DNA of 64,000 nucleotides. Source: Kwoniella bestiolae CBS 10118 (taxonomy: Eukaryota; Basidiomycota; Tremellomycetes; Tremellales; Cryptococcaceae). A program made the position numbers and the translations under genes. This document shows, one piece after another, positions 48,915 through 61,128 of the stretch. Position 1 is the stretch's first letter, and each line of letters starts with the position of its first letter. A model generated the notes under the pieces. That model saw nothing but the letters and a program-made list of their open reading frames with translations, was not told the origin of the DNA and did not search any database. The DNA lies in contig NC_089242.1 in NCBI RefSeq assembly GCF_000512585.2, positions 3,720,001-3,784,000 of the forward strand, in the 5' to 3' direction.

Positions 48915-51900
48915 TTAATCCGAATCATCATCATCGTCATCCTGGTCTCTCCTCGTCCTTCTGAACAATTCTACAAGAACAACGATGATCAGCTTCATTC
49001 TCTGTTCCCGTTTGAGTGTCTAGACATCACTTCGATTATGGGAGATAGCTCACTCATTATATCGTTCATAGTCAACTTCATCACTCCCTTCGCACCATCT
49101 CCAGATAACGCCGCATTAGCCAATTCTCTCTTCACATTCTGCAACTCCAGTATACCTATCAATGGAAAGGAGATAGATAATGTCAGCTATGCAGCACCCA
49201 AATTCTACTTTGCCAGTAAGGGCGTAACTGACGATCTTCTACGGTCTCATCTATAGTCAACTTGAATATATTGACGTCCAACTTTTGGCCCAGTCTTCGT
49301 ATTAACATCAAGTCAGCTTAAACGATCATTGCTTGACAAGACAAGCGTTTCGAGAAGCTTACCGATGAGCTCTATCGAACGCTTGATCTTCCAGCCTACA
49401 CACGACAGGAAAATCAGCTTACTGGCCCATATCCAGCAGGTCGATTACGACGAAGCTGACTCACGCAGGGTTCCACCATAAATCCATCAAGATCACATTA
49501 TTACAGCAAGTCAAGTTCAGACCTGTAGTAGAAATACACATCAGCTAGTGTCCGCATTTGGAAGATTGGGTTACACCTAGCTCACCCGTGCTGCCCGCTT
49601 TGAACGAGATCAGTATAACTCTAGTACCAGCATGATTCTTGATCTTGTCTAACGATTCTTGTCGCTTATCATTCCTCATCGACCCGTCGTCTGTTCATCA
49701 TCGTAAACATGTACAATTAGCTAAATCCCCCATGTCCACCCCTGATTGTGGAATAAGAAGCAGAAAGTGTACTCACACCTGACATAAGCAATACCATACT
49801 TCTTCAAGAACGGTTCAATCAAATCTAAGAAGCTAGTAAACTGAGAGAATACAATAGTCTTCTCCTTGTTGCCTGATCTCTCGTCAACTTCCGAAAGCAA
49901 TTTCAACAACATCCGAATTTTTGCAGAAGTAGGAGGTAATGCCCCCTCGCCCTCTGAAGATTGAGATTTCGATTCGGCTTGTTTGACGATATCCTCACAT
50001 GGTTCGCAATGCGTGGAGGATTGGTCTTGTAATCTGGTAGATAGATTTCAATCAGAAATGTAAGCTATGCAGGATTTCTCACGGCGTTGGAAAGTCGAGA
50101 GGCGGTGGAAGCTTACTTTACGAAACACAATTGACATGTCTTGCCACTTCCTACACCTAATTCACCCAGGAGATCGGCGAGCTCATCAGCCTGGTCGGCA
50201 GCTTCCACTTCTTTAGGTTGAGTGGTGGCATCGCCGATTGCGTCGGAGTCGGTTGTGAGTGATTTGGTGACTAGTAAAGGGTGTACACAAGCTATACGAC
50301 GACATTACCAGTCAGCTCTCGTTACATCTCTGCGACTCCGACAGCTGACATACCTTGACGTAATCTCAATAACATCGTCAAGACAGATGTGTAATTAGCC
50401 ATAGCTGTACCGTTCTTGACGAACTGTTTTGGACAGCTCAAGATCAGCTAACAAGGTAATGTCCATCACAGGATGCGAAACCGACCTTATTGAAAGTCAA
50501 TTCTGTCTTCTTTTCCAGAGCTTCGTAGAATGCTTTTTCCTCGTCGTCGAACTGACACGGCGTGACTTGGACTGTACGTCCAGGTAAGTTGAGGATTCTC
50601 TTTCCGTCTATAGGACTCGATCATCAGTATCTGACATGCCCTGTCTCACGTTGCTTTTGATTCTAATAACGCTTGATTTGGTCCCCGTTTGTAGCAGAGA
50701 AACTCACCAATCGTAGCATCCTTAGTCCTCCTCAACATAATAGCTTTCAAAATGACATGCAACCTCTTCATCGCCAATTTTGTCTTACCATCCTTCACAG
50801 GCTTGACAATACGATCTCTGAAGTCTTCCCAATCATCCAACGGACGCGCTCGAAGGAATTTGAAGAGTGAGAATAGCTCTTCTACGCTATTCTATCGTCG
50901 GTGATTTAACGGATCAGCTTTAATTCAATTTGACGAGTTGGAATCATGGGAAGCTCACTTGAATTGGTGTACTGTAATTCGAACGAAGAAGGATATCAGC
51001 ATTGTCCTAAAGTATCGAGACTTTCAGTGAATCAAGCTCACCCAGTCAAACACCACCTATATTTTGCTTTCAGGGCTACAGCAGCTTTAGCAGCTTTTGT
51101 ATTTCTGTTCTTGATATTTTGAGCTTCATCTATATTCGATTCCAATGTCGTCAGCGAAGGCGTTCTCCAATTATTACCATGTCAGATGGGGGCTGAAACT
51201 CACCAACTACAACTCTTAACCATTTGACCTCAAATAACGGGCACCCAGCTTTCTTGCTCTTCTTTCCCTTCCCAGCGCCTTTACGACCAGTCTCAACGTC
51301 GGAGTCGGAATCGACCTCTTCCAACCGTTTCTGCGCGGCTGTCTCGTGCACCGCAAATTCTGAAGCTACCGTTTGGAAGGTGGTTATGACCACATCGAAC
51401 TTCTCGAGGGTTTTACCGGCTGAGATGGATCGTGAAAATCAGTCAGCAAACCTCGTGATGGCGGTGTCAATCGCAAGAGTTGAATTGGTGATATGATATC
51501 GTTGTGCGAGGCCAAGGGAACGTGCGGACGGAGAAATGCAACACCTGACTGATACTCACATTTGGTCCTACTGGGTCCATGGTGAGTTGTCACTTTCAAC
51601 TGACCAGGTTTGGTCTTGCTTTTCGCTTCCGTTGCCCACTGTTCCATCACTGCGAGGGGCGCGATGATCCTGGAATACAAGCATATCCGCATGAGCCGTT
51701 TACTTGGGTTGAGAAAGGTAGGTAGAATAGGGTAGCTTACAAAGTACCGGCTTTATACCCCGCTTTCTTCTCTGCCGACGTAGCAACACCTTCCACAATC
51801 CTAGCAAGGGTCTGTACGGTCTTCCCCAGACCCATGTCCTGTTCATAACTAGAGTCAGCTAATTCTCTTGTTCTGTATAACTTATGAAGTAGAAAAGGTA

Positions 51901-52800
51901 GCTTACATCCGCCAAGATCCCCCCATACTTCCTCCCACTTTCCCTCTGTCTCATCCACTTCACACCTCTCACTTGATGAGGCATCAACTTGATCCCATCT
52001 GCGAACCCTTCAATTACATCATCGCCATCCCCATGATCGTCAATCTCGCCTTCCCCATCACCTATCGCCCCACTCAGAAGCTCTTGCATATGTTTATCCG
52101 CATCTCCATTGAATCGCTGATAGTCTTCTGCTGTGATTGGTATAGCGTCGATATTGAAATCTTCTCTAGGGACATTATCTTCCTCTGAGGCTGGTCTTGC
52201 CCTAGGTGGGGGAGGGGGTTGATGATGCACTAGGATAGGATTGGCCTGTCCATTCTGGACCCATGTTGGCCATGCTTGGTTGGTCTGAAACGCAGGTTGA
52301 TGGGATGGTTTGGAGAAGACTTGTTTGGAGAAGACTTGTTTGGGTTGTTGTGGTTGATTGTTGGACTTGAAAGCGTTAGGAGTAGCAGGTTTGATATAGC
52401 TACTATAACTGCCTACATTCGTAGGTTTATTGTTTGATGTTGAGGGATCGATCGCCTTCCTGTATAGATGGCCTGAAGCGGATTTGGAAGTTGATGATTT
52501 GGGAGGCAAGGATGATCCAAAGTTATCAAAGTTTAGGGGATCCATTGTTGGAGGTCTATTGGAGAGAGAGGAAGGTTTGAGTGGATTAGTCGAGGAAGAA
52601 GAGTTTGGATGGTATTGGCTGTTGTTAGGGGTCGAAGTGTGGACTACTCTCCCGTTGATATCTGTTGAGACCTGTGGTCTTGGTTTGAAGGTAGTAGGAG
52701 TAGGAGATGAGGCTGGTGAAGGAGAGGGAGAGAAGGTCATGTCGATTATGGCGTGTCGAGGGGGAGGAGGGGGTTTGTTGTGAAGGTTGTATGATTCCAT
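48915..52800 (-). CDS. SNF2-family ATPase, Rad5/Rad16/Uls1 group
   Basis: DNA translocase, 880 aa in 17 exons: 52800-51907, 51838-51741, 51669-51560, 51419-51204, 51129-51042, 50971-50959, 50891-50708, 50607-50486, 50423-50354, 50291-50117, 50033-49777, 49690-49586, 49522-49465, 49395-49363, 49294-49233, 49155-49054, 48970-48915. After a disordered Pro/Ser N-terminus (about 230 residues) the helicase motifs appear in order: LMPHQVRGVKWM, DMGLGKT (Walker A), VVVDEAQNIKN (box II, DEAQ), LTGTPIQNSVEELFSLFKFL, IVFSQFTSF, FKAGSTGLNLT and DRAHRLGQ. The position that carries a C3HC4 RING in Rad5/Rad16/Uls1 holds only TCQLC and, 11 residues on, HCEPC. Box-III and insertion style place it nearest Uls1 or the fission-yeast Rrp1/Rrp2 proteins, which handle SUMOylated targets and Rad51; exact orthology is not decided. 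The 13-nt exon 50971-50959 encodes TPIQ. Confidence 0.9.
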
Positions 52801-53179
52801 CGTGGAATGAAGAGTGAAGAAGAAAGGATCGTTAGGTGGGGTACAGAGTGATCGGTCGCGCGCTCCCTCTTCTCCTCTCAGCAGGCAGCTGTTGTTGAGG
52901 CTTGGGGTGTAGTTGAGTGATGATGAATGATGAATGATACCTGAATCAAGGGGAGGAAAGAGAGAGAAGGAGGGTTTGTTGACATTCTACATTTAAAGTC
53001 AGACACGGTATACTATAGCATACACCATTTTACGTAATATGACGTGTTTGTCGCTCCAGCCGAAAATACACGAGATGAGAGAGACAACCTCCCCCCTTCC
53101 TTCACCTTGAATCTCATGAAACCTCTTCCTTCTACCTACCTCATTTGCATACCTGACATATTAGCTCACGACACTCACA
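52801..53179. promoter_or_regulatory. Divergent promoter region, SNF2 gene / CRD1
   Basis: 379 bases between divergent ATGs. It contains a short run of ATGATGAATGATGAATG and a GA-rich patch; no gene is seen. Confidence 0.45.
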
Positions 53180-54497
53180 ATGGCACCAGCGATACACTCA
53201 AGGGGCTTACTCCTATCTATGGAGATACCCTATCGACATACTGTCCTTCAACTCCAATCGCAAATAGTTCAAGTCAGAATACGGAGTCATCATGTTGCTA
53301 GGCAATTGTCCAGCTCGAAAAGGACCTGCTTGCAGATGCCTACTAGACCCATCTTAGCATACGCGTCGGTATCGCCATCATCGAGAAGGTACTACAGTGA
53401 AAAACCTGTACCGAGCGATAAGCCTTCTATCCCAGCTTCTTCTTCCATAGTGCGTAACTCCATCCTCTTCCCTCGTTTATCGTAATTGGGCATGGTACTG
53501 ATAGATGATATTGATTCTACATAGGAACCCAAACCTGCCACATCAATACCTCCTTTACCAGCGTCTGAAGAAGGAGAACTGCACGAATCGCCCTATACCC
53601 TCCCCAACGCATTGACATTGGCTAGAATAATCGCATGTCCATTCTTGGGGTATACGATTGTTCAGGGGGATTTCGCTTGGGCAACGGGGATATTGTTTGC
53701 TAGTGGTGTATCAGACTGGGTATGTCAGCTTCTTGTCACTTCTTCTCCTCGTCACCGAGATCAACGCAGCTGACAATATACCGAAAACAGCTTGACGGAT
53801 GGTTAGCAAGGAGATATAACTCACGTTCCGTCTTGGGATCAATCCTTGATCCAGCGGCTGACAAGGCTCTAATGACTACGCTGGTGGGGACATTAGCTTG
53901 GTCGGGATTATTACCTTGTACGTCAGCTGCGTGGTTGTTGCGAATGTAATGAGAAGCTGATAGCGTGCCATCATAGTACCACTTGCCATCCTCATTTTCG
54001 GGAGGGATTTCGGATTATCCCTATCTGCTTTCTACTTTAGGTTTATCTCCTTGCCTAAACCTGTATGTTGCATCTCAGCTGTTGCGAGAATAGAAGAGTT
54101 AGTCCAAGCTGATGAACTACTGTACAGCGAACACTGAAACGATACTTTGACGTATCCATACCGTCTGCAGAAGTGAAACCCACCCAAATCAGCAAGGTGA
54201 GCTAAGATGGACTCAAGTGAGACTGAAGCAGTCGGCTAACATTGATTACAGATCAACACAGCTCTTCAGCTCTTGCTTATGGGTTTGACTACGGTCTCTC
54301 CATTACTTGGTTACTCGATAGCAGGACCATTACAGGCTTTACAGTGAGTCAGCTAAAGTTACGGAATTCGTGTGATGGAAGCTGATATGAGATATACCAG
54401 GTGGACGGTAGCCGGTACCACGATATGGAGTGGGTTCAGTTATATGGGTAGATCGGGTGTGAAGATACTCAAGCAGCCTGGGAAGAAGCTACTGTAA
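53180..54497 (+). CDS. CRD1: Cardiolipin synthase (mitochondrial CDP-alcohol phosphatidyltransferase)
   Basis: Joins CDP-diacylglycerol to phosphatidylglycerol to make cardiolipin in the mitochondrial inner membrane. Exons 53180-53449, 53525-53719, 53791-53917, 53977-54062, 54128-54196, 54252-54343 and 54401-54497 give 311 aa. A long N-terminal region rich in Ser, Arg and Gln without many acids fits a mitochondrial presequence. The catalytic motif DG(x)2AR(x)8G(x)3D(x)3D is complete: SDWLDGWLARR then GSILDPAADK. Several hydrophobic segments follow (LMTTLVGTLAWSGLLP, ILIFGRDFGLSLSAFYF, ALQLLLMGLTTVSPLLGYS). FGRDF also matches Crd1. Phosphatidylglycerol-phosphate synthase is the alternative, but that family has a different overall fold in fungi. 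Confidence 0.92.
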
Positions 54498-54966
54498 GAC
54501 CATGCATAATGTTCTTGGTCATCATACATATCCTCATGGTCTTCATCCCATACATCTATGCATAGTATGATGATTCAAAAGCAGAAAGAGTGATGGATCA
54601 CGAGTTACACAATGCCACGTCATGCTCGGTCATCTTGGTTATCATCCATTCGAAACCTCCGCTTGGACATCCCATCCTCTCATCTCCTTTTTTCTGAATT
54701 ATCGTGACTCGCAACAACAAAATAAATATTACCATATACATTCTCTCATATCTTCTACATCACCCCACTCGTACCCTCAAAAGCGAGAAGAGATCAAGAG
54801 CAAACTCATCTTGCCCTGCTCTCTCGTCTCGTCACTTGTCGTTCAAGCCAAAAAAGCAAGCAAGATTTCACGCTTTCGGATCAACCTACCGAACGCTTTT
54901 GGTCTTGTCAATTCGATTAGAACTATACCCCAGGTTTCTTCCATAGGTTTTACTCAAAGACGCAAT
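54498..54966. other. CRD1 to CDC60 region with an in-frame 5' extension
   Basis: 469 bases. The frame of leucyl-tRNA synthetase is open from an ATG at 54622 through to its conserved ATG at 54967 with no stop and no other in-frame ATG. The last 60 codons are basic, Ser-rich and free of acids, like a mitochondrial presequence. Whether it is translated cannot be told from sequence. Confidence 0.5.
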
Positions 54967-57900
54967 ATGGCAGCGACGATCAACCAGGATGCCAAAGCTG
55001 GCTCAGTTGTGGTTATGGAGAAGGTGAGTTTATTACATAGCATATCAAACCAGATATTAGCTTGTCCTCCCTTCATGTCTAAACGAGCCCTGCTAATACT
55101 TTATGGTTAAACGACAGACCGACAAAAGAGACTACCTCATAGCTCTCGAATCGCCTGCTCAGAAATCATGGTCCACCTCCCAATCGTTCGAAACCAACCC
55201 ACCCCCTCTTCCAGAAGGAGTCAAATCCTATCAAGATTTCTTCGAAAGCGGTCAATCAATGGAAGAATTGCAGAAACAATACCCCAAATGGTTCGGAACA
55301 TTCCCTTATGCGTATATGAACGGTTCTCTCCACTTGGGTCATGCGTTCACGATTAGTAAGATCGAGTTTGCAGCTGGGTTTGAGAGGATGAGGGGGAAGA
55401 AGGTGTTGTTCCCTGTTGGGTATCATGCGACTGGTATGCCTATCAAGGTGGGTCATTGCTCTGTCTACCTTCCGCTCTCTAGCAATTTCCACTGTAAACA
55501 TATTTCGCGGGTTCTATCTCGTTCTCAGTATAGGCATATGAGAAGGGTACGTAGCTGATGCGCTAGGACACATGTAGGCCGCATCAGACAAACTGATAAG
55601 AGAGATGGAACTCTTCGGCGAAGATTTCTCAGGCTACAAAGAAGACGACGAGGAAGATTCCTCCGCCCTCCCAGTCCCCACCACAACCGCCCTCCCTGCC
55701 AAATCTCTCGAATCTACCGATCCATCTAAAGGTAAAAAGGGAAAACTCAACGCCAAATCTACCGGATTGACATATCAGTTCCAGATCTTAGAATTGATTG
55801 GTGTGCCCAGAGACGAATTGAAGAAGTTTGCGGATCCTTACTACTGGTTGAACTATTTCCCTCCTATTGCTAAGCAGGATTTGACTGGGTTGGGAGCGAG
55901 GGTGGATTGGAGGAGACAGTTCTTGACTAGTGAGTTCAATTCTCTCTCTTCGACCAAATATTTCAAGGCAATGATTGCCAATTATGTCGTCGGATACGTA
56001 CATCGTAACTGCGGGCACGATCATGGGAGCTAATTCGCCCGCCCGCTCTGTTTGCAGCCGACGCAAACCCATACTACGACTCTTTCGTCCGATGGCAGAT
56101 GAACAAACTTTACCAACAAGGTAAAGTCAAGTTCGGTAAACGATACACCATCTACTCGCCTAAAGACGGTCAACCATGTATGGACCATGATCGTCAATCC
56201 GGAGAAGCCGTCAACCCTCAGGAATACACCGCTGTAAAGATGGAAGTCCTCGAGTGGGGACCTGAAGTAAGCAGTGAGGTAAAGCAAGCTGTGGGTGGAA
56301 AGAAAGTATGGATGGTCGCTGCTACTCTCAGACCTGAGACTATGTGAGTTAGCTGCAATCTTCATGTAAATTCCCAGCTGATGGTCAAGGACAGGTACGG
56401 TCAAACCAACTGTTTCGTCGGACCCAACCTCAAATATGGTCTTTTCGAATCTGCCCACAACGAGCTTTTCCTGATCACCGAACGAGCAGCTAGGAACATG
56501 GCTTTCCAAGGTATCTTCGAAGGTGAAAGTGGACGAGTTGCGAAAGTTGCCGATGTTGTTGGATCAGAGTTGCTCGGTACAAAGGTTTCACCACCTTTCG
56601 GTGTAGCTAAGGAAGTCTACGTTCTTCCCATGGAAGGTGTTCTCGCTACCAAGGTGAGCTGGCACACATATTTTGGCGTAAATACCCAAGCTGATGAGAG
56701 TATACAGGGTACCGGTGTTGTAACTTCCGTTCCATCCGACTCGCCAGACGACTACCGAACCCTCATGGATCTCAGGAAGAAAGCAGAGATGTACAAGATC
56801 AAACCTGAATGGGCAGCTATCGACCCTATCCCTGTGCTCAAGACCCCCAAGTACGGAGACATGGCCGCTGAATTCCTCTGTAACGAACTCAAGATCCAAT
56901 CTCAGAGAGACAAGGAGAAACTCGCCGAAGCCAAGGACCTCACTTACAAGGAAGGTTTCTACAATGGTGTTATGGTGATTGGTGACTTCAAGGGTGAACC
57001 AGTAGTAGACGCCAAACCTAAAGTTAGGCAGCAGATGATTGACGCTGGTCTGGCCACTCCTTATGCTGAGCCTGAGAGCGAAGTTATCTCTCGATCAGCA
57101 GATGTCTGTGTGGTCGCTTTGGTAGACCAATGGTACCTCGACTATGGAGAGGACAGTTGGAAATCTTCTGCTTTCAAGTGAGTGGATCCCTACGTTTAAA
57201 ACAAAAGCTTATGCTGATCTCGTTGTTACTGTAGACTCCTCGGCCAAATGAACACTTACCAAACCGAGACTAGAAACGGTTTCGAAGCGGTTCTCAACTG
57301 GCTGAACAAATGGGCTTGTGCTCGATCTTACGGTCTGGGTTCAAAACTCCCTTGGGATCCCGTATGGCTCGTCGAATCTCTTTCGGACTCTACCATCTAC
57401 ATGTCCTACTACACCGTCGCCAACTTACTCCACGATGATATGTTCGGCAAAAACCCTGGTCCATTGGGTATCAAACCTGAACAAATGACCGACGAAGTTT
57501 GGGACTACGTTCTTGGGTCTGGGGAATTACCTGCCAACTCACCTGTGGAAGCTGAAAAGGCTGCTCAGCTCAAATATCATTTCTCCTATTTCTACCCGCT
57601 CGACATTAGATCCTCAGGAAAGGATCTCATTCCAAACCATTTGACGTTCTGGATCTACATCCATGCTGCGCTGTTCCCCGAGAAACACTGGCCCCGAGCG
57701 GTCAGAACCAATGGTCACTTGATGTTGAACGGTAAAAAGATGTCGAAATCAACTGGAAACTTCTTGACCATGAAGGAAGCTACTAAGAAGTACGGTGCGG
57801 ACGCTGCGAGATTGACCCTCGCTGATGCCGGTGACGATATCACCGATGCCAAGTGAGTGTGAAGTGTGCGAAGTACACCTAACATCAGCTGACATACCCC

Positions 57901-59043
57901 TCCCCTAGCTTCGAGGAAACCGTTGCCAACGCTGCTATTCTTCGACTGCATACTGCCTGTCTCTGGGCCGAGGAGATGAAATCGATCGAATCGACTCTCC
58001 GAACGGGTGAACTCAACGAGTTCGACCGAGGATTCCAGACTGAGATGGATTCGTTGATTGAGCAAACTTACAAATTCTTCGATCAGTAAGTTAGCACCCT
58101 TACTGGCACAGGTGGTATGCTGATACTTTTTCCACAGGATGGAATTCAAATCAGCTCTCAAAGCGGGATTATACGATTTCGAAAACTCTCGAAACTGGTA
58201 CAGATTGATCTCTGATCCCGCCAATGGTGGACAGGGGATGCACAGGGATCTGGTCTTCCAGTGGATAAGGAATAACACTCTCCTTATCGCTCCATTCACT
58301 CCTCATTACTCTGAACATATCTGGAAGAATGTCTTGGGCGAATCATCGAATATCCAATCTGCCCAATTCCCTCAGATCTCTGGACCGGTCGATAAGGGTT
58401 TATTGGAACAGATGGAATACATGCGAGGAGTTGTAGATAAGCTCCGAGCCGCCGAGGCTACCCTGGGCAAGAAGAAGGGTAAAGGGAAGTCTACCACTAC
58501 GTATGATTCGACAAAGCCTAAACAGACTAGAATCTATGTGGCGTCGAAGTTCCCAGAATGGCAGGAGAAGGCTATTGAGTTGGTTAAGGGTGCTTACGAT
58601 GGCAAGGAGGTCGATGATGCGAAATTGAAGAGTGGATTGCAGGAATCGGGCTTGTTGAAGGATAAGAAGGTTATGCCTTTTGCTCAGACGATGAAGGTGG
58701 GTAAAATTTCTCCTTCATACGTTTGCTTCCCAGAGCGGGATGTATGTTGTAAGAAAGGAAGGCTGATTGTTTCTGTGATGTCACGGTCTCGATGATACAG
58801 CGAAAACTCCTCACAGAAGGTCCAGCAGCGTTCGACCGAGCCCTCCCATTCGACGAGCTGCACACGATCAAAATCCTCGTACCGTATATCAAATCTTCTG
58901 CCAAATTCACTCTGGTCGATGTGATTTCCGTTACTGAGGCGCAGGAGATCCTGGCCAAGGAACCTGGAAAGGAGAATTACGATCAGGCGAAGATCGAGGG
59001 GTCGCAGCCTGGTATTCCCGAGTCGCAATTCTGGAATGAATAG
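54967..59043 (+). CDS. CDC60: Leucyl-tRNA synthetase, cytosolic type
   Basis: Class Ia synthetase charging tRNA-Leu. Exons 54967-55023, 55118-55447, 55578-55929, 56058-56343, 56395-56653, 56708-57177, 57235-57852, 57909-58085, 58138-58696 and 58801-59043 give 1116 aa, the size of eukaryotic/archaeal-type LeuRS. The HIGH motif is GSLHLGHAF, the KMSKS motif is KKMSKSTGNF, and the editing (CP1) domain contains AATLRPETMYGQTNCFV with the conserved Thr-rich region; WYLDYG and the anticodon-binding domain follow. The C-terminus carries the extra domain of the cytosolic enzyme. The start at 54967 (MAATINQDAK) is the usual cytosolic position; a longer product from upstream is possible. No separate mitochondrial LeuRS is in the window. 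Confidence 0.96.
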
Positions 59044-59552
59044 ATAAATATATATACGTAAGATATATAGATAGGATATGCATATATACTTGCTCGAATC
59101 ATGGTTGTGTTTCTGGAGATGAAGAATTAGGGGAATCGGGACGTGTCATCTTGTTCGAGCTGCAAAAGTCGATCTGTCGTTGTATTGTGTGAGTCCTGGT
59201 GTTTGCAAGGAGAAAACCCTCCGTAGTCGACGGAAGAACTGCCCACCCCGGAACCTTTGTGTGTGAAATATGACCAGTGACGAGGGACAGGCTTGGATCC
59301 TTTGGGCTTGGCGCTCCTATGGGAAAAATGGATGACCTCGCTGACGCATACTTCTTATAATGGATGAGCAGAAAGTGGGAAGAGCAAAAATCATGAGGTA
59401 GGGTTTCATCTCGGTACTTACTTATGTATATATAGGTTACTCGCGATACCGATATTCTGCATCGTTCACCACATCAACTCATTCAACGCAACACGAAAAA
59501 GATAATTGTCCAACCCCTCTACACCATATCAACTGGTATACCAATTCTCGTC
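59044..59552. promoter_or_regulatory. Intergenic, promoter of small membrane-protein gene A
   Basis: 509 bases, no gene. TATATATA at 59427-59434 lies about 120 bp before the next ATG. Confidence 0.45.
59427..59434 (+). promoter_or_regulatory. TATA box upstream of small membrane-protein gene A
   Basis: TATATATA about 120 bp before the ATG at 59553. Confidence 0.5.
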
Positions 59553-60133
59553 ATGTCCCAAACCTCGTCTAAAAAGGACAGTAGCCGAAGGTGAGTCAGT
59601 CCGACCCACGTCAAAATGTGGCCATCCTCATGGCTAGGAAAGTTGGAGATACTGTAGGAATACTTACTGTTTTTTTGCTTTGCTGACACACTCGTCTCAT
59701 CAGCTGCGCAGGATATGTGATGTTCGGTGTGACCGCCGGTGCTCTGGTGAGCGCACCCACCATGCAATATGAATGCAAGGGGGGACTATCAGGCGTCAGC
59801 AGCAGTGTCGCAGAACACGGCTTCCCACGAGGTATAAGTCAGATCTGACATTTTGGGCCGGCTCCCCAAACTCAAAGCGATGTCGCCTCCCTCGGTGGTG
59901 CCCAAAAAGACGGAGCCACTTGGGGTGCTCAATCCGCAGAGCAGGACCAATATAACCAGCAACATGACTCTACCTATGTAACGCCTACGAATGAAGATGG
60001 ATCACACGCGGGAGCGGGGTCGTTGTACGTACAGGGAGTACCTCGCGAACAAGACTCCGAGATCAACGAGTATAACATCCCGGAAAAGTTCAGATCCGAG
60101 TCATATGCTCAGAACAGCACCCATCCCAATTGA
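59553..60133 (+). CDS. Small single-span membrane protein A (splice model uncertain)
   Basis: Best in-frame model: exons 59553-59590, 59704-59746, 59800-59831 and 59878-60133, about 122 aa. It begins MSQTSSKKDSSRSCAG, then a short hydrophobic span (YVMFGVTAGAL), then a hydrophilic tail with SDVASLGGAQKDGATWG and a terminal NIPEKFRSESYAQN. The third exon is uncertain. Its acceptor lies in a run of CAG triplets (59791-59805). The most 5' CAG gives a more natural-looking ASAAVSQNTASHE but then breaks frame with the last exon; the later CAGs keep frame. Either alternative acceptors are used or the gene is damaged. Gene B at 61129 has the same plan. Function unknown. Confidence 0.55.
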
Positions 60134-61128
60134 ACGAGGTGGGTTCATTGGCCGTCGGGAATCATAGTGCGGCATATGAAGTTCGGAGATTCCGATTATG
60201 ATCATTAGGGGGTTTTGTTCATGGCTGGCTTATGATCTATGCAGATATACGTTCCCGCGATTGTGTATTTGTTCCGTTTTCAGCATACTCGCCAATGGAC
60301 ACATATATATCACGCAGGCAAGCCTTGTTCAAACTATTCAAACCGATTCTCAAAAGAGCTCGTCCATTCTGATGTCATACAATGCCGTGCTTGTTTCACC
60401 CCTCCTAATCCTTTCAGAAGCACAGTGAATGTCAAACGAAAAGAAACCCTCCCACGAAAGGAAGGTCCCCAACTATGGCTACCCACCTCGCTCGCCCACC
60501 GACACAGAGGTCTTGTCTCAAGAGGTGTATATATCAGGTCCGCAGGCTGTTCTTCACAGAACGCAAAGACCTCATGTAATTGTCTTGACAAGTCGTGCAT
60601 GAAGTTATGCATCTTTAGTAGAATGCTGGAGCTGTATTCCACGCATATTGTCATGCCCCGCTGCTACACAATGTATGGGCCTTACGCTGTCCATGATACT
60701 TTCGGGATGCAATAACGCCACAGATTATGCTAGAATGCCAACACAGATAAGTTAGTATCAGAGGATGGACCGCAGGCAGAAAGTTGGTCATCACAATTAT
60801 GCTTGTCCATTATACTACAGGTTTCGTACATACCTATAGAATCGGTTCGTACAAGTACACTCGAAGAAAATTCTGACAGGCTCTTACGACGCCAACAATG
60901 CGCTCAGATGAGGCTCATACGAAGACAACAATGACGCGAAACAAAGGATCCTTCCTCTAAAAGCTGGACCACCCCTCATCGTCATACTGGAAGCCCGCCC
61001 CTTATAATTCAGCTATATAGGACACCCTTGTTGGACGTGCAGATATCAGCTTGCTATAGATCATTTGAACATTTTCATTTGGACTGCCACCACTGAGCCG
61101 CGATACATAACTTATACTCAAAGTCAAT
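60134..61128. other. Intergenic between small membrane-protein genes A and B
   Basis: 995 bases. Open frames such as 60239-60715 have no recognisable domain and no upstream promoter signal, and I do not support them. A CTATATAG at 61013-61020 may serve gene B. Confidence 0.4.

Noticed and set aside
54704..54946. Separate 80-codon open frame upstream of the leucyl-tRNA synthetase
   Set aside because: It overlaps the in-frame LeuRS extension in another frame, has no domain and ends before the gene; probably chance.
60239..60715. Open frame of 158 codons between the two small membrane-protein genes
   Set aside because: No domain, no codon or splice features like its neighbours, and competing frames of similar length overlap it.
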